In this document: positions 1 through 11,500 of the stretch, one piece after another
Layout of the letters: the number at the start of each line of letters is the position of its first letter
Position numbering within the stretch: the first letter of the stretch is position 1
NCBI GenBank assembly: GCA_026874595.1
Contig: CM049306.1
Span: forward strand, 11,491,019-11,555,018
From: Sipunculus nudus
Taxonomy: Eukaryota > Annelida > Sipuncula > Golfingiida > Sipunculidae
Direction: 5' to 3'
Length of the DNA stretch: 64,000 nt
Program-made: the position numbers and the translations under genes
The notes under the pieces: generated by a model
What the model saw: only the letters and a program-made list of their open reading frames with translations
Database searches by the model: none
Told to the model about the DNA's origin: nothing

Positions 1-475
1 TTATATCCCTGAAAAACAGTCTCTAGCATCTGCAATTCTTCTGTTAAGTGAGTAAATATATTTCCTGATTTTTTACAAGGTGAATTATGCTTGGGCCCAA
101 AACTTCGCCAAAAACGCAACACTGACGTTATTTTTGGTATGTACATAGGAAATGTATGGAAGAATATGAATAATTACTAGGATCAAATTCAGATCAGTGG
201 TTTTGAGGTTTGGCAGTCTTGAACTGAAACAATGGGTTTTTAATGGAAAACGGAGGTTTTTCCTTAATATCTCAAAGGAACGAAGTCTTAGTGACCCAAT
301 TTTCAGTATAGCAGGAGATTTTGGGGACATCTTACTGTATGCAAATTTTGGATACGTAGGTCCAACGGTTTTAAAACGTGTCCTGTTAACGGACGGACGG
401 CCGGACGATGGACAAAGGACCATGACTATAGTTCAGATGACTTCTAGTCAGCTGAGCCAAAAAACGTAACAGAGG
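1..475 (+). repeat. Dispersed hairpin-ended repeat (family 2), fragment
   Basis: Ends in a (GGAC)-rich stretch followed by an imperfect palindrome of the type AGTTCAGATGACTT..AGTCAGCTGAGC at about 430-460. The same body (a segment about 'ttccttaatatctcaaagg', then 'gattttggggacatc', then 'cctgttaacggacgg') and the same palindromic end recur at 35,100-35,170, 36,690-37,150 (reverse), 40,450-40,660, 48,880-49,190 and 50,450-50,735. The fixed hairpin at one end only resembles the 3' end of a Helitron-like element. Class assignment is inference. Confidence 0.6.
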
Positions 476-519
476 TTTTGTAAGATCTTATAGTTGATGT
501 TCGTGAGAGCATAAGAAGC

Positions 520-950
520 TAGGGCTGAAACGGGTACAAAATTTTGGACTCGAGTACCCGATAGGCAATACCCGACTCGGACTCGAGTACTCGTTACTTT
601 GGCAACGCTGTAAAGTTAAACGGACATCTGTTTACCGATGCAAAAATACATAAATTTGACTTCATGACGGCTTAACTTTATCCAAACGAAGGAATAGATA
701 TAAATACTAAAATAAAACAGTAAAAAGTCCATTCGAAAGCATATAACTCATAAATGTAAGTCTCTTCGAAATAAACTGTACAGTATGATTATTACTTCGA
801 TAATGAATAAATAGGCCAAGACTGCCAGTAAATTTGCAGTAATATTCAGATATGCAGGTACACACACGAGTACTCAAGTCCGAATTTTGGACTCGAGTAC
901 TCAGTAAGTATTACCCGGACTCGAGTACTCGAGTACTCCTTTCAGCCCTA
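520..950. mobile_element. hAT-type MITE, copy 1
   Basis: A 431-bp element with terminal inverted repeats TAGGGCTGAAA / TTTCAGCCCTA. It is flanked by an imperfect 8-bp target duplication (TAAGAAGC on the left, TAAGAAGA on the right). The inner ends carry repeated palindromes built on CTCGAGTACTCG. It has no coding capacity. A nearly identical copy lies at 3,569-3,996. An 8-bp duplication with a TAGGG-type terminus is typical of hAT elements. Confidence 0.85.
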
Positions 951-1533
951 TAAGAAGAAATGCAATTTTTATCATTACAAAACTCTGTATTGTCTGAATT
1001 GAAGCAGCTGGATTTATCGGAGGTGTTTTGATAACGACCGGTGGCCATTTTTGCGCCCCTACCCCCCCCCCCGACCAGTGTGAAAAACACGTGGATATAG
1101 GGTAGGGCAGGGCAAGACGCCCACTTTACGCGGAAACTTTTCCTGCTGCTTCTGATTCATATGTAAATCATAATTTTTATTGTCAACGGCTAGGATATAT
1201 TTGTGAAAATAGATTATGATGGAAATTTGGGCAAAATTCAGAATATTTTCTATGAAATCTATGAAATCGGGCTCCCTTCATCCAGACATCGACGCTTTCG
1301 CGGGAAAATCAGCATGGGTGGCACGAACTGCCGCACTCATGGCGCAAATGACTGTAACAGTGGCACCTTTTTCGCCACTGGTCATTTTCCTACATGGCGG
1401 TTACCTTAGTTGCAATGATCTTCCCGGGTTTATGATCATTGGTTATACCCAAATCGTCCATGTTCTAGATACGATTTTCCTTGAAAGCGGATAAACCCAG
1501 GGCTTCTTCGTAGACATAAAAAAACTTGTCAAC
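951..1533. other. No gene recognised
   Basis: Contains a C-run at about 1,060-1,072 and short open frames without recognisable protein features. No splice-consistent exon was found. Confidence 0.5.
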
Positions 1534-1880
1534 TTAAGATTTGTTGAAGTCAATGGCCCGACCGATGCTCATGGCCTGAGGAGAACGGACAAAAAGTTCT
1601 GCATGACGCTGCATTAAACCATGCAGCCAGTCCTTACCAGACAAACGCTTGGACATGCTGGAGGGGTGTTTTATGTCAGATCGCTCAGCAAACTCGAATG
1701 CTAAACGCCGAACATCCAGGGTTGTGGCCCCAAAGGCACTCGCTCCATTTCTTGATGTGCGAAACGAGCACTCGTTTAAACTGATCTGAGAGATTCGGTA
1801 AATGATTTCCCAGACGTATATTTCCTGGTTGTGCCACCCTCTGGTCACGATGTCTCCTGAGTGTCCGCCTGGGGTCACCG
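1534..1880 (-). pseudogene. Fragment of pogo/Tigger-like (CENP-B type) transposase
   Basis: The minus-strand frame contains the run 'TLDVRRLAFEFAERSDIKHP', then 'LSGKDWLHGLMQRHAELFVR', then SPQA and AIDFNKS. This is the layout of the CENP-B-type helix-turn-helix region of pogo/Tigger/jerky transposases: a ..T.D.R.LA.E.A....IPHPF stretch, a G.DW..GF.KRHPELS.R.P box, and an A..FN end. Only this roughly 100-residue DNA-binding part is present. No DDE catalytic domain follows on the minus strand (below 1,534), so it is a truncated relic. Recognition is from general family knowledge, not a search. Confidence 0.65.
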
Positions 1881-1995
1881 AAGTCTCTTGAGGCCTTCTT
1901 CAAACTAACTCCCTCAGCAACAGCATCAAAAGCTTTTCAGCTTTTCTAAAGGCGTCCTGCTCAAAGGCAACTCACGCTGAGTCAGAGAATTAATG

Positions 1996-1998
<3 letters not shown>

Positions 1999-2053
<55 letters not shown>

Positions 2054-2306
2054 ACTAAATGCTTTAGGTATCAGGACTTTCTTTGAAGACTTCGGTAATT
2101 TTTTTTAGAGAGATTCTTTTCTAATGTTTTACAGGTTAAGGGGATTTTTTTTAGGGCTTGTACGTTCGAACCATCTGAAACAATGAAAAAGTAATTAATA
2201 ATTTTATCTTATTTTCACTCATATCCCAATACATTCTATATACATATACTAGTATATGAGAGTGTGTGTGTGTGAGAGAGAGAAAGAGAGAGAGGGGGGG
2301 GGGGGG
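1999..2306. repeat. GA, GT and poly-G microsatellites
   Basis: An uninterrupted GA run covers about 1,999-2,050. A compound GT/GA/G run covers about 2,258-2,306. The sequence between them and on to 3,118 holds no recognisable gene. Confidence 0.9.
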
Positions 2307-3118
2307 ACTGAATAAATACTTTTGGTATTAGAACTTCTTTCAAGGCATTTTTTGTTTAGAGGGGTTGTTTTTATAATGTTTTACGGGTTAATGATATTTT
2401 TAGAAGGCTTATCCACCAAAATATTCCATTCATATAGGAAGGGAACCCAGCTGTTGAATTATATTTGTACAACCTACCTTTCACTTAAAAATAAACTTTA
2501 CTTTCGGCAGCTATCTGCACCCCCTTTATCATTGTCTTTAAAGGGGGCAACACGCCCATTGGGCATCTCGCCTCAACAACCACGTGGGCTTTTTGGCTAA
2601 AATCACGTAATCTAAGTTAACCGGCGTCTCGGGGCCACTTCTGTTATTTTCAATCTGAACTGTCCATTTTAATTATTTTCAAGGTTTTAGGTATGATTTA
2701 TCTCAGTCTTATGGTAAGTAGGTGCCATACGCCTATATAGGTATACCCAAGACCATATTTACAAACGTAGGCCTATTATTGTTGTAAGAAATGCGATATA
2801 ACCTACATACCTTTTCGATTACACAAAACTCGAGCGGCTGCTCTTGCTGTCTTCATAGTTTGATAGCACAGAATGAGTAGTCCTAAAGAGGAGGTGGGCC
2901 TTTTACCTTGGGGTGTGTCGTGTCTTGTCCTACTCTACCTATAGGCCTACCCCGTCGGATTGGCTCATTTCATGAAAGGTTCAAGGGATTATGTTAATTT
3001 GACAAACGTCATATATCGGATTGGGTCCCTCTAACTTTGTTTAGCTTTAGGTCAATCAAATAAGCCACCGTATGTACGGTAAGACATGGTCAATAGGCCT
3101 ATACGCATCTTAGGCCTA

Positions 3119-3256
3119 CTTTCTCGAGATCTCGAGATATAATCGACTTAATATCTCGAGATCTCAAGATAATTTTTTCTGCACCAAATTATTTTTTTTG
3201 GGTGAAAGTTTATGTCGAGATCTCGAAATATTATCTCAAGATCTCGAGAAAAATTT
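3119..3256. repeat. CTCGAG-rich inverted repeat / possible MITE
   Basis: Two clusters of overlapping ATCTCGAGAT palindromes (about 3,122-3,175 and 3,214-3,252) are arranged as inverted arms around a T-rich centre. The arms could fold into one long hairpin. No target duplication was identified, so transposon status is uncertain. Confidence 0.5.
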
Positions 3257-3334
3257 TTTTTCTGTGTCCTAAATCAGCCACCGGACTTTTTTTTTTACTC
3301 ACCATGGCTAATCTAACCTCCTTTACTACAGACA

Positions 3335-3338
<4 letters not shown>

Positions 3339-3378
<40 letters not shown>
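3339..3378. repeat. (TA)n microsatellite
   Basis: About 20 perfect TA repeats. Translated frames crossing it give IYIYIY and are not coding. Confidence 0.95.
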
Positions 3379-3380
<2 letters not shown>

Positions 3381-3568
3381 ATCTCCGGACGCGTATAAAA
3401 ATAAAGCCGACCAATTTAACAAAAAGACATCACAGAAAGCTGCCGCCAGGAGGTATGCGTTCATTGCCGTTTGTATGTGTTTGTGTGTTTCTCAACAACA
3501 AAACCCACACAGTCCTGGACGTATAATCGCTGTGACATACACAGCGGAGGCTTGCATTGCTTGGAATA

Positions 3569-3996
3569 TAGGGCTGAAACGGGTACAAAATTTTGGACTC
3601 GAGTACCCGATAGGCAATACCCGACTCGGACTCGAGTACTCGTTACTTTGGCAACGCTGTAAAGTTAAACGGACATCTTTTTACCGATGCAAAAATACAT
3701 AAATTTGACTTCATGACGGCTTAACTTTATCCAAACGAAGGAATAGATATAAATACTAAAATAAAACAGTAAAAAACTCCGTTCGAAAGCATATAACTCA
3801 TAAATGTAAGTCTCTTCGAAATAAACTGTACAGTATGATTATTACTTCGATAATGAATAAATAGGCCCAGACTGCCAGTAAATTTGCAGTAATATTCAGA
3901 TATGTAGGTACACACACGAGTACTCGAGTCCGAATTTTGGACTCGAGTACTCAGTATTACCCGGACTCGAGGACTCGTGTACTCCTTTCAGCCCTA
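3569..3996. mobile_element. hAT-type MITE, copy 2
   Basis: A 428-bp sister of the 520-950 element with the same TAGGGCTGAAA / TTTCAGCCCTA inverted ends. A perfect 8-bp target duplication TTGGAATA lies at 3,561-3,568 and 3,997-4,004. It is inserted in an older repeat whose motif 'GGAGGCTTGCATT..TTGGAAT..AGATTTCTAGT' also occurs at about 14,350-14,383. Confidence 0.92.
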
Positions 3997-4004
3997 TTGG
4001 AATA

Positions 4005-5572
4005 TAGATTTCTAGTTCCAAATACATCCCTTATTTTTAAGCATAAAATCACCCTCTTTCAATAAAAAATAAATACTTTCAAAATATAAGTACATGATTG
4101 AGGCAAAAAGGCTAAACTGCACCTTAACCGAAATAATTCAGACAGTTTCCCCATGTCTGCACAACTGGTCAGTTTTGGATTGGTCCATTAGCGACATCTC
4201 GTGGTCATTTAACGAACAATAACTAGCATTTGGTGCTGACGACTTGGAGAAGGGGAATAAATTTCCAGTTGGACTCTTGTTTGGTAAGAACTCTTACATC
4301 ACTGAGATAAGTGCAGACCAGTTTACACAAAAACGTGACGTGCCCGCGTGACGTCTGTGTTTGCCTTTAGCTAAGTTTATGCAGTTCAACTTTAAAATTG
4401 AAATCTTGCAGGTTAAGTGCTACCAACCCCAATTATCGTTCTTTGACATGTGTCAAACTTGACACTGAAGTTTAACACTGGATACACCAATTTGCCAGAT
4501 TCTATAGTTTAGAATTGGTGCATACACGAAAGTGAGGAAAATGGAATGACCTCCATGGCTTGCTCTTCCTTTTCCTCGCTCTTGTTTGTTACAGCTGTTG
4601 TGTGCTGGTGTGTGCTTTATCCCACATGGTTCTGACTTAAAACTGTGTCCTGATGAATATGCAATGTTGAGTAAGTTGAGGGAAAAAGAATCAGGAACAC
4701 ATAGATAAATGTAAGCAGGAAGGTTAGGATTTGGTCTTCCAACCTATGATCTATAGGCAGAGCCAGAGGTATAACCTCTTTGCCACTGAGGCTAATCTGA
4801 AGAGGAAGAAGGCGGGGGGGGGGGGGGGGGGGGTCATTTTACAATAGGTTCGAGATTATGGTTCAGTCTACATCATTGACTGAGCTAGTTGAATGAATTG
4901 GAGAAACCTCCCACACTCCCTTATGGTGGGAACTCAAACTCACCCCTTACTTTAAATCAAACATAATGAGAGTAACTGTAGTGTGAAACATGATAAGAAA
5001 CCCAAGGGAGCCCCACAGTTTACTAACTTCAATAAGCATTATAGTTAACCAAACAAAGATGGTGGTGGTGGATACAGTCACCTCGGGAATCCTGGTATGT
5101 GTGGTTGCCTTAAAAATGGGGATTAACCCTAAAAATGAAACATATTTTTTTTCTGTAAAGATTATTGTGAACCATTAGTTTATATATGTTTGGTTATATT
5201 CATTGGTTTATATTAACCTTGAAATAAAACGTGGGCACTGATTCTAATCTCATACCTTGCGTTGACAGTACAAGCTCAGGGGTGGACTGTTAATGTTTAG
5301 TGTTATAAGAACACTTTAATGATTTACAGGACTGTGTTTACAAACACGCACAGTCATAACAAGGTGTTAAACAGCCGTATGTGAGGAAATGAGACTGTGT
5401 GCTGGGATGGTTCTGCTGGGAAACCTTTGTACAAAGCAAAACTGAACTGATAGTGTGAAAGAATAGGCGTAATTTTGATCGTGATTATTTCCCTTTAAAT
5501 AAGTACCTTTTTTTAAAAAAATGTGGTAGATTTGTTTATGAAGCTATTTATATATAAATTTTACATAGCAAG
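4005..5572 (+). promoter_or_regulatory. PUS7 upstream region, possible promoter / non-coding first exon
   Basis: No coding exon was recognised. A locally CpG-containing patch at about 4,180-4,380, with two GTGACGT sites near 4,336 and 4,355, could be the promoter. The coding start at 5,573 is preceded by 'ttttacatag', which could be a splice acceptor, so a non-coding first exon upstream is possible. A G-run lies at about 4,815-4,832. The stretch 5,325-5,510 is a diverged repeat also found at about 29,030-29,165, downstream of the gene. Confidence 0.3.
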
Positions 5573-8500
5573 ATGGATGGAGTGACAGAAGACACGGGGC
5601 CAGCAGCCAAGAAAGTCAAGTTGACAGATGACACAGAGGAAGGTTCTACATCTGTACCATTAAAGTCTGGTAAATAATATACTTTTAAGAAACCACAACA
5701 TCAATTATCATGATTTCATGAAATAGAATCCTCTTGATGTGTTTTGGTGAAGTTTCACCCATGTTAAAATGATATTTGTTGAATTTTGTAAAAATAGTGG
5801 AATTTATATAATATTTCAAATCAGAGTCTGTGTACTTCTAATGGTAATAAGTTCTTGGTCCTATGCCAGAAACAGAGTTATCAGACCAACTAGACTGGCT
5901 GTCATATGTTTCAAATTTATAGCGGAATGCACAATGTGATACCATGTGCTGATTGGTCTAATCACATTCTTTGCTCTGTGGACACACTAGTGGTCGAACC
6001 CAGGGAATCTTCCTGCGCAAAGCAGCGGTTACAAGAAAGGAGATCTGGGAACACGGCAGTGTAAATGCTGTGTGAGGAGAAATCTGATGAAAGATGATAA
6101 AAGTGATCTTTGCAGCAAGAAGAGATTTTTAAAAGACATTTAACTTTTAAAAAATTGATAAATAATTTGTTGTTGCTTTCACTAGGTCATGAAATATGAA
6201 GGAATAGGTTTGAGGATGGTGTAAAAGAAGAATGGTATGATTATGTATTGTTTTGTTATTAACAGAAGATGATTCCATCAAAAAAGAGAAAACACATGAG
6301 TCACCAAATCACCATGACAGACCACTGTGTGAGCCTGATGTGGGGATCAGTCAGTACATCAGTCAGCATGAAGGATTTAGTGGAATCCTTAAACAGAGGT
6401 AGGGATCAGTCAGTACATCAGTCAACATCAGGGATTTAGTGGAATCCTGAAACAGAGGTAGGGATCATTCAGTACATCAGTCAGCATCAGGAATTTAGTG
6501 AAATTTCAAAACTGAGGTAGGGATCAGTCAGTATGATAGTCAGCATCAGGGATTTAATGGAATCCTTAAAAGTTGTCAGAGACTGTCACTTTTAGTTAGC
6601 ATCTAGTCATTTATGGTATGCTGAAACAGGGGCAGGGATCAGTTAAAATCTAAATCAAAATTAACAGCTCATGCATTTAGTAGTATTAGATGTATCAGAG
6701 TATTAGGAAATGAAGTACACCAAAGGGGGGGGGGGCTGCATTTGCTGATACATTAATACTTATATCTGGAACTGAAACCTAAAGGTTGTTGGATGTAAAA
6801 ATCAGTGTGTATCTTATTAAAGACTGCAAGACAAATTAATGGCTCATTTGGCCCATGTTGATTTGAGTTAGAATTACAGTTCTTCTTATTTTTTCTTTCT
6901 ACATTCTTGTTGAAGGTACTCAGATTTCCTGGTGAATGAGATTGATCCTGATGGAGTGACAGTAAGGATAACCAGCACAGAGGTTCCTACAGAAGCTCCA
7001 GTAAGTAATGTTATTGATGAACCAGGAGGAATCCTTTACTTACTGTCATATGGATTAAATCTTTATCTGAAAATGTATTGCACCACTAATGATTTGCATG
7101 CTGTTAGCCGTTTGTTTTGTAGAATTAATACTTTTCTGTTCATATCTCCAATATATAGGAAGACTTGGATATTAGATATGACCAACACAATGGTGTTTTG
7201 AAGGTGAATACATAACTTTGGTATTAATTGATAAGTTTGTTTCTTTGTTTTCAATTCCAGTTGTAGTTTTTAGAACCATCAGTATTTGTATTTAGACCCG
7301 AAACTGATTAAAGTACCTTTCAGCTTCTACTTAAATAATTTTTCATATTTATGTGTTTATTTTTCTCTGGAAAACTTCTCCTCTTTTAATACTTAAATTC
7401 CATATTTTCCTCAGTACACCAAATCCATCTGAAGTGCACCAGTTATTGTTCATTCCAAGAAACAGTTGTAACTTATGTCTGTATTATATTTGTATTCAGG
7501 TTACAAAGAGCCCATGGCCTGCGGATTTGATGGATGATACAGTGAAAGAACAGCTGACAGAACTTGCTGAGTCAAAAGACAAGTCAAAAACAGTCACAAT
7601 AAAGGTCAGGACACCCTAGTCTACTTACCTCAGGCTAGTCTCATGTAACATATTATAATATTGTATGTATCCTACATTTTATGGATTAAATAGCCAGTGT
7701 AAAGAGTATGGAACATGTAAATTGTGTAGAAAGTTATTTGTACAGTAGGATCATATAAACATCATATTGTACACACATATTTATAATTTATTTTACTACC
7801 TTATATTAATTGGCCATGCCATCATTCTTAATATACAGTCATGCTCTTGTAAAGAAATGATACTTGAATATTGTGTTGAGTTAAAAGAGATATGGACTGA
7901 CTGAAGTGTATAACTGCTACATGAGGAATGTATGGAATAATATGTTTTTATTGTAAGGTTAAATATTATATGATATGATATATGTAAATATCATAACAGT
8001 GCATGGTCAGGATGATGAACATATGACATTAACACTGCCGTACTACAATAATAAACCGGCATATCCTGGTCCATCGTTTGTACTGATTTGTTTGGACTAC
8101 TTCATTCATCTATAAAACTGCCTTTTTTTGCTGACATGGCAGGTTGCTGATGACAAAGCAGCTAGGACAAAGATTCACCAAGCAGTCAAAGAGTATTTCA
8201 GTAACCTTGACACCTTCACTAAGGTCACTAATGAAGAAAAATTTATAGAGGTCAAGGTCAAAGATATGTCAGGTATGTGTCATGAACTTTATACCGGTAC
8301 ATGATATAATTGTTCTTTATGGTTAATGGAAAGAGCATTGCTGCAACTGTTTATTAAAGTAAAACTAAATCTATTAGTTAATTTGCAAAGTTGTGTATGA
8401 TAGTAAGTATCCTGTGGCATAATGACTAAGCAGTGAGGCTTAATCATTGCTCATAATTAAATATTAAGATTTGGTCAAAGATAAGTGGTTTTACATAATT

Positions 8501-11500
8501 ATTTTCTAATCTGTGTTGATGGGGATTGATATGATTTCTGTAACTGTGACATTTGTTCAACGTTGCTGCTATAAATTTATCACAAAATACCTGGACAGAG
8601 TAAAACTTGTAAGGTCTTTATGATTTTATGATAAATTTTGTAGAATCTTCTGGTATAGTTGTTGTTCTTCTAGAAAGTTAAGATTAAATCATAAGAAATG
8701 TATTTCAGGTATGTTTGACATGATATTTTTTTATATTTTAGTTAAGGAATGAGCATTTAGTATTTTAATCTGGTAACCTGATGTCAGTGTTGTTGTGACA
8801 TGTTTATATCCAGGTAACCATAGGAACAACCGCTGGACAAAAGGAAGAGGTAACTACTGCCATCTAGTGTTGTTTAAGGAAAACAAAGACACCATGGATG
8901 CTGTAAATCTCCTGTCCAGGTTTCTGAGGTCAGTCCCAAGATGTTCACAGCTGTCCAGGTTTCTGTGATAATGATTTTTATGTGTTTATAATCCTGAGGT
9001 GACCTTACTTGGTAATGCACTTTCAGAATCAGGTTTAGTTATCAACATATGGACATTATTTTTTAAAATAAAAATTGTATATCATCATGAATTATCTTTT
9101 TATTGTGTTTTGTTTTGCCTCCAGTTTGATACAAAAAAAGTTCCACAGTGATCTTACACTTGTTTGTTCAAGACTGATGACCTTAACCTTGGTTTTCGTG
9201 GTCAAATCTGCCAAAATATAGGATATTTGTTAACTCAACTTTTGAAGCACTGTATTTTTCATTCCACCAAGTTATTGGACAAGTTAAAAAAATTGACCTT
9301 GGTTAAAATGACCTTGTAAAGTTTCAGTATATTCTTTAGAAGAAGGGAGCCTATTTTAGAAGGGTATGCCTAGCTATAGTCTAGGGACACTATGGCATCT
9401 CCCTTGCCAGAAATTTCTAGTTTTTCATGTAGTTCTACTTTAACAATTGTGCTTATATGATAACCATTATTTTTAAAAAATTGTTAGATGAGTGTGAATA
9501 AGATTAAAATATTCAACTTTAAAATTTAAGGTAGATTTTGGTTATCCTATTATCGGTTTACTGATGATTTGTGATAGTGATGTGCATTCTTTTTTTTGTA
9601 ATGTATTTTGTACTATTTCTAAATACTTTCATGTACCAGGTAAGTGATCTTTTGTGTTGCAATTTATTATAATGTAAATTATAAGAAATTATGGCATTTC
9701 CCAATTCCAGTCCCCAGTCATAAGGTTAATCTCCAATGCTGCTTGAGTGCCCATGGTGTATTGAGATGGTTACATGGAAATCTTGCATTTTATCAAATGA
9801 AAAATATATCTAACCACTTTTATTAGGATAAAACCAGGACAGATAACCTATGCAGGGACTAAAGACAAGAGAGCAAAGACTTGTCAGAGGCTGTGTATGT
9901 ACAGGTGAGTTCACAGGTAATGTCACAGGCAAACTTGGTTAACTGTATTGGCAAGCTTAAGATAGTAATACATGAATGCTTTAATAATTACATAAGTTTA
10001 CCTGTGGTTGTATGGGTAAAGTCCACAGTGAAGTTTAAACAGACTTTACAATTCAGATGACTGAAAAGTATGGGTAATTCAGCTGATTAATTTTGGGGGA
10101 AAATCACAAATATTTAATTTAAACAATATTTCTAATGCAGACAGCTGCCAAAATCAGAAGTAAAGCATGGGCTTAACTAAATATTTCTCATCTAAATATC
10201 TTTATATATTCATATCCAGCATGAGAAAATGCATGTATGGTATGTTCCAACTGCTGTTAATTTTATGGGGAATTATCAGAGTGAGCAGAAGGCAAAATGA
10301 TAGTGAAGTATTGACATTAATTGAAGTAGAAGAGAATGCTATATTATGAGGTATTCAGGCTTTTTTGCTTGATAAATGTTTGAAATTAATGCTATGATTA
10401 TTTCATGTTTTAAAGTGATTTGCCTAGCTGTTAGTTTATATGGCTATTTATTTCACTGTAACTTTATATGTTGATAATCAAGATGGCATCACTGTACCAG
10501 CCAGTTCATTACCACTGCATTTTGTTTAGAGTAGAGGCAGGTCAGCTGAAGCATCTCAACAAGAAACTGAGAGGTGTGGTCCTTGGAAACTTCAGTTATA
10601 AAGATCAACCCCTCAGACTTGGAGACCTTTCAGGCAACCACTTCACCATCATACTCAGGTTATTAACATCATCACTGTCCACTTGTATATAAATTTGCAT
10701 GGAATATTCATGTGTAAGGCTTTAAGTGTTTGATTTAATGGAATATCAGAATAATTGATCTAAAATTGCTCACAACGACCCAATTTTGTTGATCCCTAAT
10801 TAAATTATATTATGTGTGGACCTAAATACTCATCAAATTTATTTGCCTATTTATTTTTTTTATATTGTATGTACATTTGCACCAGATGCTATTTATTGTC
10901 CCCCACTTCCTCTCAACATTGAACATTGATTTGGGTTTGTCTGTCTGTCCATCTGTCTGTCTATTTGTCAGGTTTTCATTTCCATTCAGTAACTTTCCTA
11001 AATATTAAATGATTGTGTCAGTGATTTCTCTCATGCAAACCTTGGTTAGGATTGGTTTTGGAGTGTCTGTCTCACAAAATAATAAAACAATATGATATTT
11101 CAATTTTGATATGATGCATCTGCACATTTAGTTTCACAAAACACCAACAGGTGTCGCTAGTGGGGGACATAAATTCATTATATTTGCTCATTTGTACTTG
11201 AAATTAGACAGAAGAAATACTATAAAATAACACACATGATGTACATATATGTTCCTTGATGTGTATTTCCAGGGATATGACAGGCACAGATCAACAAATT
11301 AACCAAGCCCTTTCTTCACTAAAAGATATAGGATTTATCAACTATTACGGCATGCAGAGGTTTGGAACCACAAATATACCTACACATCACATAGGAAGGT
11401 AAGGTCATAATAGGAAATGGGCATTCTTAGAATATTTTCATGTCTGCAGATGTGTTCTACCTTATGTAACTAGGCCAGTTGCACTGAGCAACATTCCTCT

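Noticed and set aside
3202-3702. 166-codon ORF
   Set aside because: It crosses a TA microsatellite and enters a hAT MITE, so it cannot be a conserved protein.
6932-7201. 89-codon ORF overlapping PUS7 exon 3
   Set aside because: Only 6,916-7,000 is exon. The remainder reads through the intron after a GTAAGT donor.
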